DNA of 64,000 nt from Haberlea rhodopensis (lineage: Eukaryota; Streptophyta; Magnoliopsida; Lamiales; Gesneriaceae), in assembly GCA_907163345.1 (NCBI GenBank), contig CAJQUN010000055.1:1426001-1490000 (forward strand), in the 5' to 3' direction. The notes under the pieces were generated by a model that did no database searches, was not told the DNA's origin, and saw only the letters and a program-made list of their open reading frames with translations. Position numbers and translations under genes: made by a program. Below are positions 45,394 through 58,129 of the stretch, in pieces. Position 1 is the first letter of the stretch, and every line of letters begins with the position of its first letter.

Positions 45394-46266
45394 TTTTTTC
45401 CTCTTACAAGATTATTTTTCTTGAATTTGGAACAAAAATGGTGGCTTTTTGACCCCTTGAAGTACTTTTTTTCTTCCAACAAAATAGAAATATTTTGCAG
45501 AAGTTGAATAAAATATGGGATCAAAACACACACGGACAGCTAAAGCGACAAAGATTTGACAAATCTTCAAACTATTAACATGTAGGCACAGAGCTCAAAA
45601 CGAAAAGAAATTAAAACATAGGTAATCTACAAAAGACGAGGAAATCTCAGAGAAGCTAAAGCTAAAGCAAGGATATAATTGCAAGCTCTCAAATTTATCT
45701 TCAACCCAAATCCAAGTACTTCTTGACAAGCAAAATGGAACACGGGCGAATCAAAAAATAATAATTAAAGAACCAAAGATGAATATATGTGAAAACTCAT
45801 ATTTTTTTGTTGATTCTTGGAAGATTGAAAGGGGACTAAGTCCCATTTGAGAATGTAAAGCTGTGAAAAGATGGAGCTTGTCTGGTATATTGAAAAAGCC
45901 AATTAAAGAAGGAGAAATCAAAAGAAGAGTGAAGAAAAAAACTCTTTTAATTACCCTTCTGATGAAGTGGAGATGGTGAAGAGAGAGAAAAAATTGAAAA
46001 GAAATTAAAGAATAGAGAAATTCAGAAAAGAGTGTAATTCCATTCCTCGAGAGTATATATCTGAAAACGACACTTGAACAAGGCCTCTCACTAACTAGTC
46101 AAAACATACAACATTACATGCTCATTCAACGAGCTGTGTGGAATAGTATTGATTAATGATTTGAAAAATCTAGTAGTTCGTATAAAAAAATTAAAATGAT
46201 TAAACTATATACAAAATTAGAATATTTGCGCATACAATATCATATGTAAACAAAAGACGATATGAA
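45394..46266 (-). promoter_or_regulatory. KANADI 5' UTR and proximal promoter
   Basis: Upstream of the KANADI start on the minus strand. ATATATAC at about 46053-46060 on the minus strand could be a TATA box, which would imply a leader of about 630 bases. A GAGA-rich run (about 45970-45995, CT-rich on the sense strand) lies between. These are weak assignments. Confidence 0.35.
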
Positions 46267-46276
46267 AAGCCTACAC

Positions 46277-46382
46277 GTCGAAGGCCTTGTGGCCTAGCTA
46301 GCACGATCTCCATTAAAGGAGCTCGATGTCTCGGATTCGAGCATCATCCTCCTCATCCGTTGTCATAGTTGCTAAAAAAAAA
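46277..46382 (+). mobile_element. SINE-like insertion with poly(A) tail and 12-bp target duplication
   Basis: About 106 bp flanked by AAAAGCCTACAC at 46265-46276 and 46383-46394. The body has TGGCCTAGCTAGCACG (box A-like, about 46290) and TCTCGGATTCGAGCATC (box B-like, about 46330), and ends in a run of A. Short tRNA-derived body, A tail and long target duplication are hallmarks of a SINE retroposed by LINE machinery. Confidence 0.75.
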
Positions 46383-46394
46383 AAAAGCCTACAC

Positions 46395-47915
46395 AATCAA
46401 ACATAAAAAACAACGGAAAATGTATATTTATTTAGATTTATTATCACCTTTTGATTTGCTTCTTCCCCGCAGACGACGGGTTAAAAATAGTTGACAGAGA
46501 GTAAGTCTCAAGTATGATACCTTTTCCCCCACTCTCTTCGCTTCATTCTCTCACATCCACACATACGCGAACAGAGATACACACACGTACACATTATTAT
46601 ATTTTATGATTTTTATTTTTTGATGTACTTTAACAAAAGTATTTCTATTTTCATGTTAAATTTATTATCTCGTGATTGTTAGGTCAAATTAATCTGTTAT
46701 ATATATATAATTTTAAGTGTATGTTATTGTGAGCAGCTATTTTTTGAGAACTCTCGGCCACGCTCGATCGAGAAAGTGTTGGTAAGATGACTCGTGACCA
46801 AGAACATCCATGCTCATATATTCTATCAACTCGATCACCCGATAAAGGGTCCTTGTCTCTCTTATTTTAGACACGTATGGGCAGGGATACGTATAAAATG
46901 TAAGAAGGATATAGAAAATACCAAAATGAGACGTACAATTGAAAACACTTGTCACATTTGAAAAGAAATGCACCTATATCTAGGGATCTTGCATTTAGGT
47001 CCAAAAAAGAAGAAGAAGGGATAACTGTTACATATATTTTATTAATACACGTACACAAAAAATATGTGCATATAGAGTACAAGTAGACCCTTTCTTTGAC
47101 TTGAGTGAGAGATCCCACAAATGCGTGGTTGTTTGCTAGTGTATATGTTATGCATGTGCCTATACCAAAGTAAAACCAAATTATTATACCTTATAATTCT
47201 CTTTCATATTCCCAAATATTCCCTTCTAACATTTCAATTATTTTGTGAGGATTTTATTATGTCCTTTTCTACATAGTTGCGCTCATCTGCTATTTTGATT
47301 CAAAACTTATTGATTAATTATAATATCTTAAAATTTGAAATTATATATTCAATTTCGTATTTTTGGGATCTTTAGCCAAAGTTTATTGGTTAGTCTTTTG
47401 TTCATAGTTGATATGGAATACACTGTATCACATAATAATAACGAGGATGTAATATATGATAGGTTGGGCTGAAACTAGAAGATAAAACTCGTAACACAGC
47501 CCCAAATATTTAGGGTTTTATTTTCAAAACCCTAGGTTGGATCAAGGGTAAAATTATATGTATTATTAGAGGGTTCCTTTGGTATGTACGAATTGGGAAA
47601 TAATTTTTGTTTTGTTTTGTTTTTTGTTTAAAATAATAATTAGTGCTCTTTTAGCGAGAGTTAAGAATCGGGGTCTAGAGTTTCCAAACATATGATATAC
47701 TATTATTTGATTTGACTAATTATATAAACCTCGACACCATCTACGATGTGACAATAATGATATATATATAAGTGTGTGGCTAACGCTATTTAAGATTTCT
47801 AGCAGAAATAAGGTGTGTTTAAATAAATAATTTTTTGGCTAACAGTGTTGAATTTTCGTTACGTTTAGCAAAAAAAACATTGGGAAGTAAACGTTAAATC
47901 TGGTATTTTAGTTTT
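46395..47915. other. Intergenic, no gene recognised
   Basis: AT-rich distal upstream region of the KANADI gene. Only short open frames without support. Confidence 0.5.
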
Positions 47916-47922
47916 GTAATAG

Positions 47923-48348
47923 TCAGGGGTGTAAACGAATCGAAGATATTCACGAACTTTTCGAACCAGATCGATAAATATTTGATTCGACTCGAATATG
48001 TTCGAACTTTTTTTCGAGCCGAACTCGACACCAAATTACTTTGTTCGATATTTCGCGAGCCGCTCACGAACTTTAATATTTTATTAATATACTATAAATA
48101 TATATTAAACAAATATATTTCGAACCTTTCGGGTATTTATTTTCGAGCAATAATTCGAATAGCTCGCGAACATGTTCGAACCTTTTCGAGCTGAACTCGA
48201 GCACGAACTTTGATTCGAGCCGAACTAGAGCCAAATTTTAAAACTATTCGAACTTCGAATCGAACTCGAGCTCGAATATAACTATTTCGAGCCAAATTCG
48301 AATCTTACAATTTTCTGCATATTCGACTCGATTCGTTTCGTTTACACA
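47923..48348. mobile_element. hAT-like MITE, 426 bp, TSD GTAATAG
   Basis: GTAATAG occurs at 47916-47922 and 48349-48355. The left end has GGTGTAAACGAATCGAA and the right end CGATTCGTTTCGTTTACAC, an imperfect terminal inverted repeat. The interior is packed with TTCGA, GAACTCGA and CGAACTTT words, so the whole element can fold back. No coding capacity. The 7-8 bp duplication suits hAT. Confidence 0.7.
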
Positions 48349-48355
48349 GTAATAG

Positions 48356-49661
48356 CAGGGAGTTAATTCTCAACTTCGACTATGGATGGACCTTCGCTGT
48401 GACGCTGGGTCCACCAATTAAATTAACATTTTAGAAATTTGCTACACCAGCATTTTATGTTACTTAATAAAGAATCGTTATACTAGGAAAAAAAATTATA
48501 ATCAAATCTCCATTGAAAATATTGTAATTATAATAACATATTACACACACACAATTAGGTGACAGTAAGTGTTGAAATTTAATGGGATTAGGTATAAAGA
48601 CAAGATAATATTTGATTAACTACTACAAACTGAAACATGAAGCTTTCAGATATAGAATTTGCTTTATGGCCATTGATTTTATTATACGCTTAAGCATTAG
48701 CTATTTTCAGGAATAAACCCTATTACAACAAGAAAGGATAATATTTTAGTTTTATTAAATGATATTCTATATGTTAATTAAACACAAAAATAATATGCAA
48801 TGGTTATTAAAATAAGCATAGACATGCGAAACGAAAAAAATGGCCTTGGAATTAATCTATTCCTGCTTCAAATATAGTTATTTAACAATTACTAGAAATT
48901 AAATATTCTATTGAGTTATATTATCTATAAGATGGTTTATTGGTTGCTACTGCCCATGGATACTACTCTTATGTGGGTTGCCTGAAAATATTGTCATCTA
49001 TATTGGATTGGAATATTCAGATCAAATGGTTTGATGTACAACATCAAACCAGCCCAATAAGATATCGTAATCGACCATTCTTTACGACATAACATTCTAA
49101 TCACTGCATAGGTTGGGTCATATTAAAGACTGAATCTTTAAGCTAGTGTTATAATAAGTAGAAATATAAATATAGTTAAACATAGAATCTAGATTACATT
49201 TTTTTAAATTTAAATGCATAGTCCTTCAAAGTTTCTTTAGGTAATAACTTTTCATGATTTCATAACATTTTCATCTCTACGAATTCCCATTAAGAAAAGC
49301 ATAGGTTTTAGCCAAGTGAAAAGGCATTGCCCAAATTAAAAGTTGACAGCGACAGTGTTTGTGTATTTAGTGAGCGAGTTAGGTCTTTTTAAGGAAATTA
49401 TTTCTCAAATGGTGAATTAAACAAAAAACATTGGTTTGTCTAACCAAACCCTCTTCGCTTGGTAGGTGAAAAATGAATTGACGAATATGTGTGATCACAC
49501 ACTCTTTTTCATGTCCGAGTAAACGTGATAATTTCTCCTACCCTTGAGTCTCATGGCAGTGATACTTCCATGTGCGTTAGATATATAACTTAGTATAACT
49601 CTGTCAAATTTATAGTTTCATCACATCGATCCCCAATTGGCTTATATATGTAAGAAAAAAT
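48356..49661. other. Intergenic, no gene recognised
   Basis: AT-rich sequence without supported genes. Confidence 0.5.
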
Positions 49662-49671
49662 TAAACATATT

Positions 49672-49896
49672 GTGCCGAAGTCGAGTGGTGGAGTAAAGTG
49701 AACTCGGGATCATAAGGTCATGAGTTTGATTTTTCCTGCTGACAATTTCTCTCTCTGAGTCTGTCGCATCGGGATTGTCTAGTATGCTTTATCTGGTTGA
49801 CGTGGTTTGCAGACTACTACATCAACCCAGGGGTTTACCCATTACTCATCTCAAATGTAACGATTGCAGGTTCCCTCGTCATCCAAAAAAAAAAAA
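49672..49896 (+). mobile_element. SINE-like insertion, about 225 bp, TSD TAAACATATT
   Basis: TAAACATATT flanks the body at 49662-49671 and 49898-49907. The 5' part is tRNA-like (TCGAGTGGTGGAGTAAAG as box A, AGGTCATGAGTTTGATTT as box B). A unique 3' body follows and ends in a run of 12 A after TCCCTCGTCATCC. This is a longer family than the one at 46277. The box B is degenerate, so it is probably inactive. Confidence 0.78.
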
Positions 49897-49907
49897 GTAA
49901 ACATATT

Positions 49908-50320
49908 CAATAATAAAATGACTAATCAAATCAATGTAAGATTGTACTTTATGAAATATGAGAGATACAATATTGACAAATGATTGTACTTAGTGGCATC
50001 CCACAATAAAGTAGTTGCTTAATCACATTACGGGAATAGGATAGAGAATGGCATAGCACACACTTATGTCCCTCTTTGACACATAGTGTGCATCTATACA
50101 TCTTCAGAGCTTTGATTCATAACACGACTTATAGCTTTATGGAAATATTTTGTCCTTGATTCAAAAAATGCATTCTCCCATGTTGTAACTTTACATGCTA
50201 TCAATAAAAATAAATAGAAACCCTTGTTTAGTCAGTTCGTATTCCTCTGTTTCAAGTACTCTCACATATATAACTTTACATGATTTACTATTTTTATTTT
50301 ATTTTCATTACAAAATTCAA

Positions 50321-50362
<42 letters not shown>

Positions 50363-51821
50363 GCATCCTTTATGTATTAAATATTTTAAAAAAACGTAAT
50401 AATTTTTTTTCCAAAATTTTTGAATCTAATTTGGTCTCATACAAAATTCCTAACTCTCTATTGACAACAACAATAATAACAACAATAATTAAGTTTTTAA
50501 TCTCAATGAATTGGGGTAGGCTACATGAACAATAGAGAGAATCAAGTCGAGTCGAACACATGCGTCAGTCTTCTACAAACGCTTCTATCAGTCAACATAT
50601 CTTCTGTAATCCTTTTGCACTCCAAATCCTAACTATGTTATTGACAAAATAAATAATTAGAAATTAGAAAATCTTTTTTTTTTTTTTTGAAATAAGAAAT
50701 TAGAAATTCTGATCTCCCTATTAATTCCGAAATGGAATGGGGCCCAATACGACTGTAGAATTTCCTATAGGACATGGCATTGAATGCCAAAATGCTGAGG
50801 ATTGATGCTGAAACATCATTGAAAGGTCAAATCTTGTAGAATAGTTGTAATTAAAATAATATCTTAATTCCCTTGAAATGGAATGTCATGTTAATTTAAA
50901 ATAATTCTATTTCTTATTAGATCAAATTCGATGCCAAAAGTCTTACCTAATTAAACCTTAAATACTCATTCATGTCAATAGTCGTTATTAGAAACTTATT
51001 TAAATAAATTTCTAGTTTCTTTTGTGTATTTAGTGTAGAGAAAATAATTATTAAAATTACCGCTCTCTTTGTCTTTTTTTTTTATTCTGATTTACAAAAT
51101 TCATTTATTATCTAAATCTTGTACTTCTAGTTTATACAAAATTTGAATTCAGTAAAGTAATAAATCGAGAGACTGTGCCATTATATTTTGGAGATTAGTT
51201 GTTTAACCAAAAAAACTACATGTAATTTAAAATCTCTATGCAATTAAATTTGATATCATTTCATATAAATATAATGTGTTCTATGGAATGGTTTGTGGCA
51301 TTGTATAGTCTAGAGCACTTGAAAAGTGAGGATTGAAGCTATCTTTCAAGGGAGGGATCCTAATAAACACAAATTTATAGAGGTGATAAATGTTAGATTC
51401 TGGTCACGGTTGTCATTTTTAACGGGTTGATTTTTTAATTTTGCATTGGTATTTCGTTCTTTCTCGTCTTTGTAATGTTATATGTTTTCGTTTTTTTTTT
51501 TTTTTGACGAATACTCAGTATACTTTATGAATAAATTATTGTGTTATAAAAAAAATTCATATAAACACACCCCTCTACTATGGAAATATGTTTGATTGTG
51601 ACGTTTCATGAAGGACTCTATTTGATTATAAGTTTACCCGAATTGTAAACGATATTGTATATATAATAAGGTAAGTAACCAAATTTTTTAGGAAGCACTG
51701 GACAACACTCAATTGTAGGAGTTTTTCTTCTAACAAGTTGGAAAATGAAAGCAAGCCTTTTTATCAGTAATTTGATCATATTAGATACCTTAAAAAGTAG
51801 AAACTATTTGTTGCAAGGAAA
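49908..51821. repeat. Intergenic with a (TA)n microsatellite at 50322-50358
   Basis: No gene recognised. The TA run is about 18 units long. Short T and A homopolymers occur near 50680 and 51491. Confidence 0.6.
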
Positions 51822-51832
51822 TACACACACAA

Positions 51833-51870
<38 letters not shown>
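51822..51870. repeat. Compound (AC)n(AT)n microsatellite
   Basis: About 16 AC units (one interrupted) pass directly into about nine AT units. Confidence 0.9.
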
Positions 51871-51964
51871 GCCACGTGATTCTGTTTTTTTAAAAGAGTT
51901 TAGAAACTTAACGCCATTACAAGAATATTTAAGTAGTTAGTATTAAATTAATACATATGTCGAT

Positions 51965-52110
51965 ATTAGAGCTGTCAAAACGAGTCAAATTCAAATCTAT
52001 TCGTCAAATAGATGGGTTGGGCCAGTATTTTTTTGGCCCGCTTATACGGGTTGAGCCAAATGGGCCTCGGGTTTTGCAGGGTTGGCTGGCTGGCCCCCTT
52101 TTTTTAAAGA
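51965..52110. mobile_element. One-ended hAT-like remnant
   Basis: TTAGAGCTGTCAAAACGAG followed by GGGTTGGGCC, GGCCCGC and GGGTTTTGCAGGG words resembles the start of plant hAT-like elements. The other end is not identified. Confidence 0.35.
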
Positions 52111-52925
52111 AGAAATTACACATATGTATCACTTTTCAAAACTTATTTCAACTAAATCTAGCAAAATATTTGCTTTTCAACTAAATACATCTTGTAAGAA
52201 TCTTCTTTCAACTAAGTCCATTTTTATGAAACCCTAATCTAATTAGTCCTTTGCTATTTATAAAACACCCTTGTTCTAAAAATAACTTATAACAGTTGAA
52301 TTATATGTTCCTCGTCGTGAGAGTTGGTGATGGTCGCGTGTTCTGGGAAATCAGCAATGGTGGTTAGGCGACGAGTATGGAGCAGTGGCGCTGTTGTGGT
52401 TGGAGGCGGCGACGACTCCTTTTCATTTTGCCAAATGTCATTCTTCTCCAACCACGGAAAACCGACGTTTTGTTTCAATTTTATTTGTTGTTTTATGGTA
52501 TTTTTGGATTTACGTAACATTGAACTTTTATTTCAATTTTGGTGCAGATTATATGTTTGCTAAAATGTCTCTTTAGGTAAACAATTTTTTTATAGCAAAT
52601 TTGGAAAAGATAAACAACATATCATCTATAAACAACATATCATTTCATTCCAAAAGTTTTGATTTATTTTTTTTCCACTTTCATTTGTTTATGTATAATA
52701 TACCAAGTAAAAAATAGACTCTAAAATTCCATTTTCATTTGTTACATATTGTTTTTATTTCTAAACTTTCAGGCATCATGTCACTACATTAGTGGAATGA
52801 TCTATAATAACATAAACGATGCGTATATTAAATTCCTGACAATATATCAGTGGGGTAACACAATTTTATCTTCTCAAATCAAAGTTGAAGAACTAACAAT
52901 TTTAAACAAGCAAGCAACACATAGA
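52111..52925. other. Intergenic, no gene recognised
   Basis: Short overlapping open frames near 52287-52576 on both strands match nothing and have no splice context. Confidence 0.45.
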
Positions 52926-52928
52926 GAT

Positions 52929-53061
52929 ACATGTAAATTACATGCACCACTAGTCTACCGGTGCATGTAAATTACATGCACCGATAGACTCAAAATTTTA
53001 CCGGTGCATGTAATTTACATGCACCTATAGTCTGCCGGTGCATGTAAATTACATGCACCGG
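52929..53061. repeat. Cluster of four palindromes around CATGTAAATTACATG
   Basis: Four copies at about 52929-52949, 52958-52983, 53000-53026 and 53035-53061. The best are near-perfect palindromes of 23-27 bp: CGGTGCATGTAA, central base, TTACATGCACCG. Spacers share TAGACTCAAAATTT. Each unit contains CATGCA on both strands, the RY-type core bound by plant B3 factors, but a link to regulation is only inference. Confidence 0.85.
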
Positions 53062-53084
53062 TAGACTCAAAATTTGCATTGTTT

Positions 53085-53450
53085 CTCAAATTAGTATCAT
53101 TTACTCTTTTGTATCACAAGATCATATCATATCTTGAGAAGATTTGGATAAACATGGAAGGAATCCTTGATAAATAGAAACTCTTAATTCTGTGCTTATA
53201 AATACCATGTCCAACCTACAGGTTTGGGCATTCATAATTCTCACTTACTTTACAAGTATATATTTTCTTGCATCTTCTCACCTGACTTGAGCGTCGGAAG
53301 TGACATGCCGGAAAACTTTCGGCCCCTTTCTCACGTTTATTTCGTGATTCCAGGTCCCTAAGGCGAAGATCCTAAGCAATATTGACGCTGTTACTATTCG
53401 CATTGAAGACCATGGAGGTATTGACTTACCTTTTATTGATATCTGAAGGT
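53085..53450 (+). mobile_element. Fragment of a Tat-type LTR
   Basis: TATAAATACCATG (about 53199), then the phrase TCACCTGACTTGAGCGTCGG (about 53278), which is the conserved R/U5 signature of many plant Tat/Ogre LTRs. No primer site or internal region follows, so it is a truncated or solo remnant. It does not match the LTR at 53794-54419. Confidence 0.5.
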
Positions 53451-53793
53451 AATCACACTTTTTGCTGATATCATATATAGTCATGGGTAATAATAAATAA
53501 TCATGCAATGAGATAAGAGATCGGTTTAGTTCAGCTGTTATTTAGACTGGATTTCTATTTGTTCTTTCACATTAATTTTTTAATTTTGCGTTAAATTGAA
53601 AGCCATTAAAGTAACTTTACCTCTTTTTTTTAAACAAAAGTATTATTCTGAACAATATTATATCAAAATAAAATAATTATTTACTTATTTGGTTTTTCAG
53701 ATCAATATTTCAGTTTAAACCAAAATAGAGATATTTGGATCGGACCTTAAAATGAAGTGAAGAATATTTCCATTCAAGGATGTTGCATACTGA

Positions 53794-54419
53794 TGTCATA
53801 TGACATATTGACTTCCTCGGGTAAAATCCTCTCAAGCGCCGAACAAGTCATACACCGAACAGATAGCACCGAGCAGGGTTTTACCGAACATAAAGACACC
53901 GAACAGAACAGCTGCTAAACCCTCCTCGGTTTTCTGGTCAAAGATTAGCGAAAAACCCGGGAATAACCAACAAATTAACCGGCGTGAATAAACGTGCAGT
54001 AATGGGGTGCGGATTTCTCGGACATGTTGGGCTCCAGTTAAGCCACGATCAGAGGACATCGTGTTCCGGATCCCCCGCGAGCCAATCACTGGGAACAGTC
54101 CTATAAATACCCGCGGATGTCATCATAGTAAGGGTTGGATTTTTCTGGGCAAAAAGACTCCGAAGAGAGCAAATTTATGTCTGTTCGGTCTTTTCTGTTA
54201 TTTCTCTAAAATATTCGTGTAAGTCATTGAGCGATTGTTATTTGTGTCCAGAGAGTCTTGTAAATCATCAACGTTTATAGTGAAGTTTTATACTGGACTA
54301 GGTCCCGTGGTTTTTCTCTCAATTTGAGGGTTTTCCACGTAAAAATTCTTGGTGTGTTTATCGTTATTTTTCATTAACACTTTATTCTACCTTATATTCG
54401 AAAATCACGAATCACATCA
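53794..54419 (+). mobile_element. 5' LTR of the Tat-clade element (left end approximate)
   Basis: The right end CACATCA is fixed by the primer site one base later. A TATA box, CTATAAATACCC, lies at 54101-54112. The left end is set at TGTCATATGACA only because it begins with TG and precedes the CCTCGG-rich LTR-like sequence. CCGAAC repeats occur at about 53837-53900. Confidence 0.55.
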
Positions 54420-54420
54420 T

Positions 54421-54439
54421 TGGCGCCGTCTGTTGGAAC
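54421..54439 (+). other. Primer-binding site of the Tat-clade element
   Basis: TGGCGCCGTCTGTTGGAAC starts one base after the LTR. The TGGCGCCGT start is typical of Tat/Athila elements; the exact tRNA cannot be assigned from memory. Confidence 0.7.
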
Positions 54440-57400
54440 AAAAAGAGTAAATACGTTGAAGCAAGGATATTTCATTAAGAATCCAAGGCGAAATGGTTAG
54501 AAGCAAAGGGCGAGGGCCAATGTCGGGGAGGAATAAATCAATGACCCCCCCACGTTCATGCCCAGAACCAGAAGGAGCAGGGGAGGCTGGATCATCGCAG
54601 AATGTTTCACGAGTATTACCCACCGGAGGAATACCCATGGAACATTTGACTGAGATGATTGCTAAAACTGTCGGAGAAGTTATGAAACAATTTATGACCC
54701 CCCCCTGTCAGGAAGAAAATAAGGAAGAGGAGGAAGACTCAGCCTCTATAAAGAAGTCGGAGGAGGAGGCTGAAGAATTGAAAGATTTTCCTAATCATTC
54801 AAATTATGAAATAGATAGGGCTTTGCACCATCAAATGGAGGATTTAAAGGAGGAGTTACAAAAAATGCGCAATAAAATGGAAGGTCGTATTAATTCGGCA
54901 AGAAGGAGCACCACATTCACTCCTCAAGTCATTGATGATCCCCTGCCTCTTAATTTCAGAACTTTAAGTATGGGGAATTATGATGGTAGCACGGATCCAG
55001 AAGAATATTTGTCTCGATTTGAGAATGCTTCACTCCTTCATCAGCTGTCAGATGGGGTGAAATGTAGAGTGTTCTTGACTACTCTAGCCGGCGCTGCTCA
55101 ATCGTGGTTCAATCAATTACCATCAGGAATAGTGGATTCCTTTCCTAAATTCAGCTCGTTGTTCCTTCATCAATTCGCGAGCAGTAGAAGTTGCAAGAGA
55201 ACAGCCTTGAGTTTGTTCGGTCTCAGGCAGATGGATAAAGAGTCCCTGCGGGATTTTCTGAAAAGATTCAATCAAGCATGCCTTGATGTTCCGCATGTGA
55301 CGTCCGAAATACTAGCCAGTGCTTTCACCCAAGGGTTGAGGGAGGGGGATCTGTTCAGATCGTTGACTAAGAAGCCACCATCGGATTATGATGAAATATT
55401 AGGGCGTGCCTCTAAATATATTAATTTGGAGGAAGCGCAGAGAATGAAACAGAAGAAGGAAATAAAAAATGGTGGTGAAGTCAATAGGAAGGAGAGGCCA
55501 CTGGAACAGCCTAAGAGGAACTTTGATCAATACCTACCGATGAGATCTTATCGGGAGGTATCCATGAATCATATTATACCGAAGTGGGGTCGGGGGGGGG
55601 GGGGGGGGGGGGGGGGGACCTTATGGACGAGGAATATTCCGAGGAGGAAGCACCCAAGGAGGGAACGTTCATGAAGGAAGAATGGATATAAGGCGAGGAG
55701 CTGGCGATGACCTGAGGAACAGTGCTCATTTCCCTCGAAATAATGTTAATCCAGGGAGAGGAGCACTTCAGCCAGTTCCTTGGGCAGTACGAGGGGAAAG
55801 AGTGGAGGGAGGGAATCAAGTTACCAGGGAAAGAACCATGAGCAATGTTCCTAACCGAGGGACTATACATATGATTTCGGGAGGAACATCATGTGGAGAT
55901 TCTAACCGAGCAAGAAAAAGTTATGCTCGAAGACTCGAAGTGTTATCCATTAATCCAAGTCATACTCAGGAGAGTCCTTCTATAGCTTTCGGACCTGCGG
56001 ATTTACAAGGGATTTATTTTCCCCATGAGGATGCATTGGTTATTTCAGCCACAGTGGCCAACTACAATGTGCAAAGAATCTTCGTCGATACAGGCAGCTC
56101 GGCAGATGTGCTCTTCCTTAATACTTTGAAACAGATGGAATTGGGAAGGATAGCTGTACAAAAAGTAAATACTTCTTTGCATGGGTTTACCGGAGAAGGC
56201 ATAAGTCCTATACCCGTCACATTAGGAGAGGAGTCCAAGACAAAGATGAAGATGATCACCTTCTTCATAGTGGATGCACCCTCCTCCTACAATATAATAT
56301 TGGGTCGGCCGGCATTAACGGCCTTCGAAGCGGTTGCTTCTACTTACCACTTGAAGATAAAATTTCCGGTAGGAGAGGAAGTGGGACAAGTAAGGGGAAG
56401 TCAGAGTTCATCAAGAAAATGCTATGTGCAAGAGTTGAAGCAAGACAAGGGAAATAATAGAGAATATGGGGAGCGAGGAAATAATAAGAGGAAACATGGA
56501 CAGCCTGAGGCGGAGGAGCGGATAGTCCCCGATGAGGAATTTATGAGTATCGAGTTAGGTCACCCGGCAAAAACTACTCGCATCGGATCCAAGTTGGATC
56601 CAGAATTGAGGAAAATGGTGATTGAATGCTTAATAGATAACGTGGATGTGTTCGCTTGGAATACCTCTGATTTAATTGGGGTAAAACCTGAGATTGCTGA
56701 GCATCATCTAAATGTGGACCCGAGTGCTCGGGCAATTAAGCAGAAGAGAAGGCATTTTGGACCCGAGAAGGATGCCGTCATAGCTAAACAAGTAGAGGAG
56801 CTGCTGAAGGCAGGTCATATACGGGAGATTAGTTTCCTTACATGGCTCTCAAATGTGGTTCTAGTACCTAAAGCAGGAGACAAGTGGAGGATGTGTGTAG
56901 ATTTTCGGGACGTGAACAAAGCGTGTCCCAAAGATTGTTATCCATTGCCGAGGATTGATCAATTAGTGGACTCTACTGCGGGACATGAGCTGTTATGTCT
57001 TATGGATGCTTATCAGGGATATCATCAAATCCCCTTAACCCACGAGGATCAGTCCAAGGTTAGCTTTGTCACAGCGGGAGGAACTTTTTGCTATGTCGTA
57101 ATGCCCTTCGGATTGAAAAATGCGGGGGCCACTTATCAGAGACTGATGGATAAAATGTTCAGAGATCAAATAGGACGGAACGTGGAGGTTTATGTTGATG
57201 ACGTCCTGATCAAAATCAAGAACGCCCAAAATCTGATCGAAGATATGGAGGAGGTCTTTGCCACTTTAAGAAGATTTGGCATGAAATTAAATCCAGCCAA
57301 ATGTACCTTCGGAATTCATAGTGGAAAATTCTTGGGATACATGGTGACAGAGAGAGGTGTGGAAGCTAACCCTGAGAAAATCCGAGCAATCCGAGAGATG

Positions 57401-58129
57401 AGTCCTCCTCGGACCTTGAATGAAGTACAAAGGTTAGCAGGAAGAATAGCAGCGCTTAGTCGATTCATATCTCGATCGGCTGATAGGAGTTTGCCTTTCT
57501 TCAAAGCAGCTTGAGTGGGATGATCAGTGTGAGAAAGCTTTCGAAGACTTGAAAGAATATCTAGCTCAGTTACCCTTAATGAATAAACCCGAGCACAATG
57601 TGACCCTCCTCGTCTACTTATCGGTAACCGAGGAAGTTGTCAGCTCGGTGTTAATTCAAGAGAAATTAGGGCAGCAGCAACCGGTATATTATGTCAGTCG
57701 AGCTTTGCAGGGAGCCGAACAGAGATACCCTGAAATTGAAAAATTAGCTTTGGCTCTCGTGATCACGGCAAGAAGGCTTCGACCGTATTTTCTATCTCAC
57801 CCTATCATGGTGGTAACGAGCACTCCCTTAGGAAGGCTCTTGTCAAAAGCTGAAATTTCAGGAAGGATGGTGAAATGGGCCACAGAATTGAGTGAGTTCG
57901 ATATTTCTTATCAGCCTCGGACTACCATCAAAGCTCAGGCCTTATCTGATTTTTTGGTTGAAGTAACTCATACTCGCGAAGAAAAAGATTGGAGCTTATT
58001 TGTAGATGGATCATCTACTCAAATAGGAAGTGGTGCAAGAATTATACTGATCAGTCCAGAAGGAGAGGAAATTGCCATAGCTATTTAGTTCGGTTTTCAT
58101 TCTTCAAACAATGAAGCCGAATTCAAAGC

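Noticed and set aside
52287..52576. Overlapping frames on both strands with GC-rich codons
   Set aside because: No similarity, no splice sites, no promoter; not supportable as a gene.
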